This document shows, one piece after another, positions 34,032 to 40,918 of a stretch of 64,000 nt of DNA (positions are counted from its first letter, which is position 1; every line of letters starts with the position of its first letter). Location: contig SFKX01000011.1 of assembly GCA_004553625.1 (NCBI GenBank), forward strand, positions 14,963-78,962. The letters are read 5' to 3'. The position numbers and the translations under genes were made by a program. This stretch comes from Clostridiales bacterium. GTDB taxonomy: Bacteria > Bacillota_A > Clostridia > Oscillospirales > Oscillospiraceae. A model generated the notes under the pieces. It saw nothing but the letters and a program-made list of their open reading frames with translations, made no database searches and was not told the DNA's origin.

Positions 34032-34379
34032 ATGAAGCTCTGGATGAAGCTCGCAGGAACGGCCCTGCTGGCGGGGACAGCGGCGGTCTGTGCTGCCGCG
34101 GCGATAGGCGGCATAGCCTCCGCCGCGGAGCCGAAGCAAACTGCGGCGGCTGACTTTGCCTATGTACCCAGCTGCTCGCTCGCAGAGGCCGAGTATGTTC
34201 TGCGTGAATATGATGGTTGCGTCGCGGTGTTCGCTTCTGCCGTAGACAAGGACCCGATCACACTTACGGACATCGAGATCGAAACGCTCCGGGACGCAGA
34301 CAGGCAGATCCTCAACGCCGGGCTCGCCGTGGCGGACCGGGAGGAACTGCTCACTCTGCTGGAGGATCTCGGCACATGA
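34032..34379 (+). CDS. Small exported protein with BofC C-terminal-like domain
   Basis: A 115-residue protein with an N-terminal signal/anchor (LAGTALLAGTAAVCAAAA) followed by a domain starting YVLREYDGCVAVFAS and including DIEIETLRDADRQILNAGL. It matches the BofC C-terminal domain seen in spore-formers, where BofC modulates the SpoIVB protease. Here it is short and isolated, so a sporulation role is only suggested by family. AAAGGGGGG precedes the ATG. Confidence 0.7.
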   Translation: MKLWMKLAGTALLAGTAAVCAAAAIGGIASAAEPKQTAAADFAYVPSCSLAEAEYVLREYDGCVAVFASAVDKDPITLTDIEIETLRDADRQILNAGLAVADREELLTLLEDLGT

Positions 34380-34472
34380 GACAGTTTTCCGCCCGTTTGT
34401 GAGAAAAATACGATTGATTTATTGAAAAGTATGAGTTACAATAGGGTCAGAAAGACAGACGGAGGGGCGGCT

Positions 34473-34766
34473 ATGGACGAGGATCTCGGCAGCAGCTACA
34501 TCACCATCGAGGACGAGGACGGAAACGAGTTCGAGCTTGAGCAGCTTGCTACGATGGAGTTTAACGGTAACGAATATTCGGCTTTCCTGCCCGCCGACAT
34601 GGCTGAGGACGACCCGGATTACGGCTATATCATCCTCCGGATCGAAGAGGAAAACGGCGAAGAGCTGTTCTGCTCCGTTGACGACGAAGAGGAGCTCGTA
34701 GCGGTATATGACCGCTTCATGGAACTCCTGTTCGACGAAGAAACAGACGAGGATCCGGAGGAATAA
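34473..34766 (+). CDS. DUF1292 family protein
   Basis: The 97-residue, strongly acidic protein has the DUF1292 (YrzB-like) pattern: SYITIEDEDGNEFELEQLATME, YSAFLPADMAED, YIILRIEEENGEELFCSVDDEEEL. The family is widespread in Firmicutes and its role is unknown. GGAGGGG 6 bases before the ATG at 34473 fixes the start; upstream in-frame codons to 34422 lack a ribosome site. Confidence 0.9.
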   Translation: MDEDLGSSYITIEDEDGNEFELEQLATMEFNGNEYSAFLPADMAEDDPDYGYIILRIEEENGEELFCSVDDEEELVAVYDRFMELLFDEETDEDPEE

Positions 34767-34789
34767 GTTCCCCAGTTCGGGCATAGGCT

Positions 34790-35055
34790 TACTTGCGCCG
34801 TGCCTTTCGTCTTGAATTAGATCCTGCCCTGTTTGCGGGTTTTTTGGGCCCTCTTAAACCCACATCACTAATAAGGGACGCCATATTCCTGCGTGGATTG
34901 CAGGCCTCCCGGCTCCCCCCTCGAGCGGGGTGTTGGAAGTTGGAAGCGTGGAAGCACAGGAGAGGTGACCCACCTGCCGGAGACGTGCAGGTTATAATAG
35001 GGTCCCCACGGCAGCGGCGGGGAGCCGGCGGCTTTTAGCCGTCGGCTTTTTATTT
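34790..35055 (+). ncRNA. ssrS: Structured non-coding RNA, probable 6S RNA
   Basis: The 346-base gap 34767-35112 holds no gene. The sequence 34797-35012 is closed by GCCGTG (34797-34802) pairing with CACGGC (35007-35012). Internally it holds a GGGTTT...AAACCC hairpin, a CCCCTCGAGCGGGG loop and ACCTGC...GCAGGT, like a long interrupted stem. The conserved-looking stretches GGGCCCTCTTAAACCCAC and GGTGACCCACCTGC fit my memory of 6S RNAs from Clostridia. 6S binds the housekeeping RNA polymerase. A terminator follows. The 5' end is approximate and the identity rests on recognition, not on a model search. Confidence 0.55.
35024..35055 (+). terminator. Terminator of the structured RNA
   Basis: Arms GCCGGCGGC (35024-35032) and GCCGTCGGC (35038-35046), loop TTTTA, then TTTTTATTT. 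Confidence 0.85.
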
Positions 35056-35076
35056 GCCCGGTGAATTAAATCATAC

Positions 35077-35113
35077 AAAAAGAGCCCGCCTCATTCGAGT
35101 CGGGCTCTTTTTT
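35077..35113. terminator. Terminator at the end of the opp operon
   Basis: Arms AAAAAGAGCCCG (35077-35088) and CGGGCTCTTTTT (35101-35112) give a bidirectional hairpin. On the minus strand it follows the small membrane protein gene. Confidence 0.88.
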
Positions 35114-35370
35114 CATGTGAACCAGATATTCGTGCAGAAGAGTATGAACAGTATGGCAGCGACGGAAAAGGCCACGCAAATCAGCAGGGCGGCTTTGACC
35201 GCGCCCCAGGCAAAGGCCCGGGATTCCTCCTTTGTCAGATGCAGCGGCTCCTTTTCCGGTTCAGAGGAGTTCTCGCCGCCGGGCGCCGCCGTATGCCAGG
35301 GCATGCCCTCAACGTTCATCCTGGCGACTACCCTGCCGTCATCGTCCTCATACCGCCTTTTTTTCTTCAT
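35113..35370 (-). CDS. Small membrane protein overlapping the end of oppF
   Basis: The 85-residue protein has a basic start (MKKKRRYEDDDGRVVARMN) and one hydrophobic helix near the C-terminus (VKAALLICVAFSVAAILFILF). No family is recognised. The ATG at 35370 lies inside the last codons of oppF (23-base overlap) with AAAGG just upstream, so it is probably translated by coupling as the last gene of the Opp operon. Longer frames up to 35445 would overlap oppF further and lack a ribosome site. Confidence 0.6.
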   Translation of the reverse strand: MKKKRRYEDDDGRVVARMNVEGMPWHTAAPGGENSSEPEKEPLHLTKEESRAFAWGAVKAALLICVAFSVAAILFILFCTNIWFT

Positions 35371-36445
35371 CCTTTTCCACCTTCGGCTTGGCGCCGCTCT
35401 TTGCCTGGGCCATGGCGGCCTCAGCGCGTCCTGCGCGCTCTGCATCGTTATAGAGGTGGCAGGCGCACCAGTGCTCCGGCTCGACCTGTGTCCACTCCGG
35501 CACCGCGTACTTGCAGACCTCCATGCACTTGTGGCAGCGGGTGTGGAACTTGCAGCCGGCAGGCGGGTTCGCCGGGCTGGGCAGGCTGCCCTGCAGGATG
35601 ATGCGCTGCATCTTCACATCCGGGTCCGGCACCGGTATGGCCGAGAACAGGGCCTCAGTATAGGGGTGCAGCGGCTTTGAAAAGATCTTATCCGTGTCCG
35701 CGTACTCCACCATCGAGCCCAGGTACATGACGCCGACAGTGTCCGAGATGTGCTCAACGACAGACAAGTCGTGCGAGATGAACAGGTAGGTGAAGCCGAA
35801 GTCCTTCTGCAGCTGCTTCAAGAGGTTTATTATCTGCGCCTGGATGGACACGTCCAGCGCCGAGACCGGCTCGTCGCAGACGATGAAGTCCGGGTTCAGC
35901 GCCAGGGCTCTGGCAATGCAGATGCGCTGCCTCTGCCCGCCCGAGAACTCGTGCGGGTAGCGGTCTTTGTGGTATTCCTGCAGGCCGCAGGCGCGCATTA
36001 CACGGCTGATATAGTCGTCGAACTCCTCCTTAGGCACGATGTTGTGCTCGCGGACCGCCTCGCCTATGATCTCGCCTATTGGTATCCTCGGGCTGAGGCT
36101 GGAGTAGGGGTCCTGGAAGATGATCTGTATCCTCGGCCGGAGCCGACGCAGCTCCTCCCGGCTCATCTTGAAGATGTCCTGCCCGTCGAACAGGACTTCG
36201 CCGGAGGTCTTTTCGATGAGGCGCAGTATCGTCCTGCCCGCCGTGGACTTGCCGCAGCCGGACTCGCCCACGAGACCCATCGTCTGCCCGCGCTTTATGT
36301 GGAAACTGATGCCGTCCACCGCGCGCACGTTGCCTATAGTCCGCTTGAAAAAGCTGGACTTTATAGGAAACCATTTTACGAGGTTTTTGACCTCGACAAG
36401 GTATTTTCCTTCCGTTTCGGGAGCATTATTTCTGATCTCTTCCAT
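35348..36445 (-). CDS. oppF: Oligopeptide ABC transporter ATP-binding protein OppF
   Basis: A 365-residue ABC ATPase: Walker A GESGCGKSTAGRTIL near residue 60, Q-loop IIFQDPYSSLSPR, signature FSGGQRQRICIARAL, Walker B FIVCDEPVSALDVS. The C-terminal oligopeptide/dipeptide domain has the Cys cluster CKFHTRCHKCMEVC near residue 318. It pairs with OppD. It lies 1 base after oppD. Confidence 0.95.
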   Translation of the reverse strand: MEEIRNNAPETEGKYLVEVKNLVKWFPIKSSFFKRTIGNVRAVDGISFHIKRGQTMGLVGESGCGKSTAGRTILRLIEKTSGEVLFDGQDIFKMSREELRRLRPRIQIIFQDPYSSLSPRIPIGEIIGEAVREHNIVPKEEFDDYISRVMRACGLQEYHKDRYPHEFSGGQRQRICIARALALNPDFIVCDEPVSALDVSIQAQIINLLKQLQKDFGFTYLFISHDLSVVEHISDTVGVMYLGSMVEYADTDKIFSKPLHPYTEALFSAIPVPDPDVKMQRIILQGSLPSPANPPAGCKFHTRCHKCMEVCKYAVPEWTQVEPEHWCACHLYNDAERAGRAEAAMAQAKSGAKPKVEKDEEKKAV

Positions 36446-36446
36446 C

Positions 36447-37628
36447 TCAAAGCTCCTCCACGTTCACGGATTTCGGCCAGCGCTCGACCGTTCCCTCGTC
36501 CTCGTACCTCCAGCAGGAGACGACGTGCGTCTCATTTAGCCGTATCTCCGGCGGGTAAACGCCGTGGCACTTTTCGACGCACTGCTCGCAGCGGTCGCGG
36601 AAATAGCAGTAGTCTGGCATGTTGACCGGGTTCGGCACGCTGCCGGGGATATTGTAGAGCGCGTCCACCTTCTTGCCCACTACGGGCTTCGACTTCATGA
36701 GGCCTATTGTATAGGGGTGGCAGGGGTGGTGGAAGATGTCCTCCGTCGTGCCCTTCTCGACGACACGGCCCGCGTACATAACGACAACGTAGTCCGCCAT
36801 GCTGGCGATGACGCCCAAATCGTGCGTGATGAGCATGATGGAGCTGTTTATCTTGTCCTTGAGCTCTTTAAGCAGGTCGAGTATCTGCGCCTGGATGGTG
36901 ACGTCCAGCGCCGTCGTAGGCTCGTCCGCTATTATGAGTCCGGGCGAGCAGGCCAGGGCCATGGCTATCATGACTCTCTGCCTCATGCCGCCGGAGAGCT
37001 CGTGCGGGTACATGCTGTAAACACCTTCGGAGTTTGCTATGCCGACGAGCTCCAGCATCTCGATGGAGCGCTTTTTGACCTCCTCCTTCGACATGCCGGG
37101 GTTGTGCAGCTTCAGCACCTCGTCTATCTGGTAGCCGCAGCGGAACACGGGGTTCAGGCTGGTCATCGGCTCCTGGAAAATCATCGAGACGCGGTTGCCG
37201 CGGATCTTCATCATCTCGCTCGTGGGCGTGTTGACTATGTTATAAGCCTTGCCGTCGCCCATATTGAGCCTTATCTCTCCGCCGACCGTCTGGCCCTGCG
37301 GCCGCTGCAGCAGCTGCATGAGCGAGAGGCTCGTCACGCTCTTGCCGCAGCCCGATTCGCCCACTATTCCCACCGTCGTGCACCTCGGCACCTCGAAAGA
37401 CACGCCGTCCACGGCCTTTACCGTTCCAACGTCCGTGAAGAAGTAGCTGCAAACGTTGTCGAACTCGACGATGTTGTTCGCGTCCTTCATCTCCGTCATG
37501 TACTTTGACGGGTCGGATGCCTTGCTTGCGCGCTCCTTTTCAAGGCGCTTTGTGAGCTTACGGTTGAAGCGGGTTATCTTGCGCGACTCCTTGCCGCTTA
37601 TGTAAGATGTATTCTTGCGTTTAGCCAT
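36447..37628 (-). CDS. oppD: Oligopeptide ABC transporter ATP-binding protein OppD
   Basis: The 393-residue ATPase partner of OppF. Walker A is GESGCGKSVTSLSLMQLL near residue 93, the signature LSGGMRQRVMIAMAL, and Walker B LIIADEPTTALDV. The C-terminal domain has the Cys motif YCYFRDRCEQCVEKC near residue 347. It has about 40 extra basic residues at the N-terminus (MAKRKNTSYISGKESRK). It is 12 bases from oppC in a single operon. Confidence 0.95.
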   Translation of the reverse strand: MAKRKNTSYISGKESRKITRFNRKLTKRLEKERASKASDPSKYMTEMKDANNIVEFDNVCSYFFTDVGTVKAVDGVSFEVPRCTTVGIVGESGCGKSVTSLSLMQLLQRPQGQTVGGEIRLNMGDGKAYNIVNTPTSEMMKIRGNRVSMIFQEPMTSLNPVFRCGYQIDEVLKLHNPGMSKEEVKKRSIEMLELVGIANSEGVYSMYPHELSGGMRQRVMIAMALACSPGLIIADEPTTALDVTIQAQILDLLKELKDKINSSIMLITHDLGVIASMADYVVVMYAGRVVEKGTTEDIFHHPCHPYTIGLMKSKPVVGKKVDALYNIPGSVPNPVNMPDYCYFRDRCEQCVEKCHGVYPPEIRLNETHVVSCWRYEDEGTVERWPKSVNVEEL

Positions 37629-37640
37629 TTTCCCGCCCCC

Positions 37641-39809
37641 TTACTGCTTCATCTTCGGGTCGAAGGCGTCCCTCAGGCCGTCGCCGACGAAGTTGAAGGC
37701 TACGACCGTGAGGCAGATGAGCAGGCCGACGGGTATCCAGATATAGGTATATTTCAGCATGCTCTCAGACGAGCCCGTGACCGAGTTTATCATGTTGCCC
37801 CAGGTGGCGAGCGGGTGCTTGACGCCCAGGCCCAGGAAGCTCAGCGTAGCCTCCGTGATGATGATGGAACCCAGAGACATCGTTGCGTTGACTATGAGCT
37901 GAGGCATGACATTCGGAACCAGGTGCCTGAATATCCGCCTCGAGGAACGCATACCCGTAGCCTCCTGCGCTATCATGAACTCCTGCTCACGCAGGGACAG
38001 GATCTGCCCGCGCACCAGCCTGGCTATGCCGGCCCAGCCGAGCACGCCGAGCGCGACCATCATCCAGACTAGACGCACATATGGGTCCATCTTCAAAGCG
38101 TCGAACAGCGCGCCCATGATTATGAGTATCGGGTAGGTCGGGATGCAGTAGAAGATATCGACGAGACGCATGATGAGCGTATCGACCCAGCGGCCGAAGA
38201 AGCCCGCCATACCGCCGAGTATGACGCCGATTATCGTCTCAAGTATAACGACGACGAACCCGATCATGAGCGAGATCCTGCCGCCGTACATCATACGCGC
38301 GAGGATATCCATGCCGTCGCCGTCTGTACCGAACCAGTGCTCGGCGGAGGGACCGGCGTAGATGTCAATTAGGTAGGTGGTCTGGTCGCAGCTGAGGACA
38401 TACTCGTTGGTCTTGCGCTCGACCGTTATTTCCGTGTCCACCATGACGGGATTGCCCTCCTCGTCAAAGACGGGGTTGGACTCGTCGTCGGTCTGCTGGA
38501 TGGGGAAGACGAAGCTGCCCTTGGTGCGGCCCTCGTCCTCCATCTGGTTTATGACGTCCTGCGCGGCGTCCTTGAACTCGATGGACAGGGTGTCCTGGCC
38601 GGAGTACCTTCTCACGACGAAAGTGGTCAGCGAGGCCACCTCGCTGCCGGAGGCATCGAGAATGTCGCCGCTCTCGCCGTCAAAGCTGACTTTGTAGCTC
38701 TGGCCCTCGTACTCGAGGTCCTCGCCCCGCCCTGCAGCCAGCAGGGCCTCGGCCTTGAATTCATCGGTATACTGCACCGAGGTGTCATAGGAATTGAACA
38801 CCAGCGTCGAGGCCACGAGCGCCTCGGTCGGCTCGCCTATGGTGCAGAGGTAGTACTGGCCGTCGTTCTCTACAACGCGGTAGTTCTCGCTGTCCCAGCT
38901 CACGTTGACGACGCCGGAGGCTATAGCCGCCTCCACCTCACCTGCCAGGCCCTCGTCAGGGACAAAGCTGCCGATGCCTATGAGCGCGGCGCTCTCGCGC
39001 GTGATCTCGTAACGGTTCTTGACCACCATCTTGACGGAATAGCTGGCTCCGCCCGCAGTAAAGCTCTCCTGCCCTGCGTCGATCGCCGCGACGGCAGCCT
39101 GTTCAAAGGCGGCCTGCTGTGCCTCCGCTTCGGCCTGACCTTCATCCTCGGCCTCGGCGTCTGCATTCTCAGAGGGCTCATCTCCCTCCTCGAGGTCGTC
39201 CGGGACGATCACTTCCTCCTCCACCGCATAGGTGAAGCTGCCGTGGATGGTGTCATACTCGGCCACCAGGCTGGAGCCGCTGTAGACCGCCACGCCGGTC
39301 AGGTCGTCCGCCGAAAGCGTGTAGATCGTGTCAGCCAGCTTCGTAACGGTGTACATCGTGCCGTTGGCGTCGGTGACCTGGAGCTCCTCCAGCCCGTCCG
39401 CCGTCATCTGGTTTATGTACGAGTTCATGCTGTTCTTTACCGTGCTCGGCACGCTTATCGCGTCGCCGATGGCGTAGGACACGAAGTCCGTGCGCTCCGT
39501 GGCGCTGGCATAGTTGGCGTTCATCGTCCCGTACTTATAGAAGATCTGTGTCTGCGAGTAGGGGTAGAACAGCGGGAACAGGAAGGTGAACACGAACATG
39601 AAGATGAGTATAGCAAGCCCCACTATGGCCAGCTTGTTTCTAAAGAAGCGCTTCGCCACGAGCCTGCCGGGCGAAAGGACCTTGACTCGTTCGGAATCGT
39701 CCAGCGCCAGGGGCTCGCCCTCGTGGTGGACATGCTGTTCCTGTGTCGCCTCACGGCGTTTGAGGGCCTCGTTGAGGCTGTCCGCCTGCCTCTCTATCTT
39801 TTTGGACAT
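37641..39809 (-). CDS. oppC: Oligopeptide ABC transporter permease OppC with large extracytoplasmic insertion
   Basis: At 722 residues this is about twice the usual 300-350 for OppC. The first helix (RFFRNKLAIVGLAILIFMFV, about residues 55-80) and the permease core from about residue 490 (AEHWFGTDGDGMDILARMMYGG, EAA-like loop IAQEATGMRSSRRIFRHLVP, LSFLGLGVKHPLATWGNM) are canonical. Between them lie roughly 390 residues that should face outside. They are acidic, beta-rich, and contain recurring units of 50-60 residues of the form A-x-x-A-x-x-x-G ... G-x-x-Y-x-V ... F-V/N-x-Y. The ATG at 39809 is preferred to a GTG at 39821, whose ribosome site would be too close. Confidence 0.9.
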   Translation of the reverse strand: MSKKIERQADSLNEALKRREATQEQHVHHEGEPLALDDSERVKVLSPGRLVAKRFFRNKLAIVGLAILIFMFVFTFLFPLFYPYSQTQIFYKYGTMNANYASATERTDFVSYAIGDAISVPSTVKNSMNSYINQMTADGLEELQVTDANGTMYTVTKLADTIYTLSADDLTGVAVYSGSSLVAEYDTIHGSFTYAVEEEVIVPDDLEEGDEPSENADAEAEDEGQAEAEAQQAAFEQAAVAAIDAGQESFTAGGASYSVKMVVKNRYEITRESAALIGIGSFVPDEGLAGEVEAAIASGVVNVSWDSENYRVVENDGQYYLCTIGEPTEALVASTLVFNSYDTSVQYTDEFKAEALLAAGRGEDLEYEGQSYKVSFDGESGDILDASGSEVASLTTFVVRRYSGQDTLSIEFKDAAQDVINQMEDEGRTKGSFVFPIQQTDDESNPVFDEEGNPVMVDTEITVERKTNEYVLSCDQTTYLIDIYAGPSAEHWFGTDGDGMDILARMMYGGRISLMIGFVVVILETIIGVILGGMAGFFGRWVDTLIMRLVDIFYCIPTYPILIIMGALFDALKMDPYVRLVWMMVALGVLGWAGIARLVRGQILSLREQEFMIAQEATGMRSSRRIFRHLVPNVMPQLIVNATMSLGSIIITEATLSFLGLGVKHPLATWGNMINSVTGSSESMLKYTYIWIPVGLLICLTVVAFNFVGDGLRDAFDPKMKQ

Positions 39810-39828
39810 ATCTGCCTTCACCCCTCTC

Positions 39829-40818
39829 TCAGTGCACGCGGACGCGCGGGTCCACCACGGCGTACAGCACGTCCGCCAGGAGGTTGGCCAGCAGCGTCAA
39901 TATTGAGATAAAGGCGAGGTAGAACATCGTAAACGGGATGTCGCCGTTTATCATTGCATAATACGAGGTGTAGCCTATCCCGCGGATGCCGAAAAGCGTC
40001 TCCGTTATGAGTGCGCCGGAAAAGAGCGCCGGCAGGGTCGTACCCGTAACGGTGATGAGCGGGATAAGTGTATTTCTGAAGGCATGGCGGTTGATGACGG
40101 TCTTTTCAGACAGGCCCTTGGCCCGCGCAGTGCGGATATAGTCCGAGCTGAGGACCTCCAGCATACTCGTACGGGTATAGCGCATCAGGCCGCCTATGCC
40201 GACCATAGTCAAGGTTATAACTGGCAGGACCATGTGTTTGCAGAGGTCCAGGAACTTGCCGAAATCGGACAGTAGCATATAATCCCGGCTCTGCATGCCT
40301 ACAAGGTCGAACCAACCGAGTTTTATGGAGAATATCAGTTTCAGCAGCGTCGCCAAGAAGAAGGTCGGCATCGAGATACATAGCAGCGCGATGACCGTGA
40401 CGGTATAGTCAGTCATGCTGTACTGCTTCCTTGCCGCGGTCACGCCGAGGTAGACGGCTATGACCGTCTCGAAGACAAAGGCTGCAAGCGACATGGCCAC
40501 TGAGAACCAGATAACGTCGTTGAACTTCTCGACGACGGGCAGGGTATAATACCAGCTGTCGCCGAAGTCGCCCGTGAGGACAGTGCTCAGCCAAGTAAAG
40601 TAACCGCCGACGATGCCTCTGTCGAAGCCGTAGGCGGCGTTGAGCTCATCGAGCCACTCCTGGGCGCTCTTGAGGCTGCCAGGCTTGGTCGCAAGCTCGC
40701 GTGCCATGGTGTCCACATAACTCGTGGGAAGGGAGAACATGAGGGCGTACACGATAAACATGACGAAGAAGAGTATCAGTACGCAAAGCAGCAGGCGTTT
40801 GATTATAAATTCGCCCAT
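39829..40818 (-). CDS. oppB: Oligopeptide ABC transporter permease OppB
   Basis: A 329-residue permease of normal length with six helices. The OppB features include the N-terminal FIIKRLLLCVLILFFVMFIVY and a long outside loop. The EAA region contains LSSDYIRTARAKGLSEKTVINRHAFRN near residue 220, and the end is ANLLADVLYAVVDPRVRV. It forms the channel with OppC. It lies about 100 bases downstream of oppA, after a hairpin. Confidence 0.95.
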   Translation of the reverse strand: MGEFIIKRLLLCVLILFFVMFIVYALMFSLPTSYVDTMARELATKPGSLKSAQEWLDELNAAYGFDRGIVGGYFTWLSTVLTGDFGDSWYYTLPVVEKFNDVIWFSVAMSLAAFVFETVIAVYLGVTAARKQYSMTDYTVTVIALLCISMPTFFLATLLKLIFSIKLGWFDLVGMQSRDYMLLSDFGKFLDLCKHMVLPVITLTMVGIGGLMRYTRTSMLEVLSSDYIRTARAKGLSEKTVINRHAFRNTLIPLITVTGTTLPALFSGALITETLFGIRGIGYTSYYAMINGDIPFTMFYLAFISILTLLANLLADVLYAVVDPRVRVH

Positions 40819-40844
40819 ATCTTCACCACCAATAGTAATAGGGC

Positions 40845-40875
40845 CTGCACCGGGCGCCGGAAGCGCCCGGTGCAG
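40845..40875 (-). promoter_or_regulatory. Intercistronic hairpin between oppA and oppB
   Basis: Arms CTGCACCGGGCGC (40845-40857) and GCGCCCGGTGCAG (40863-40875) form a strong stem without a T run on the minus strand. It probably stabilises the oppA message rather than ending it. Confidence 0.65.
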
Positions 40876-40918
40876 AGGGTCTTATGCGTGAATTATAGGG
40901 TCAAAACCGAACGTCTGC

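Noticed and set aside
34993..34998. TATAAT inside the structured RNA
   Set aside because: No -35 box 16-18 bases upstream and no gene downstream; it is more likely part of the RNA.
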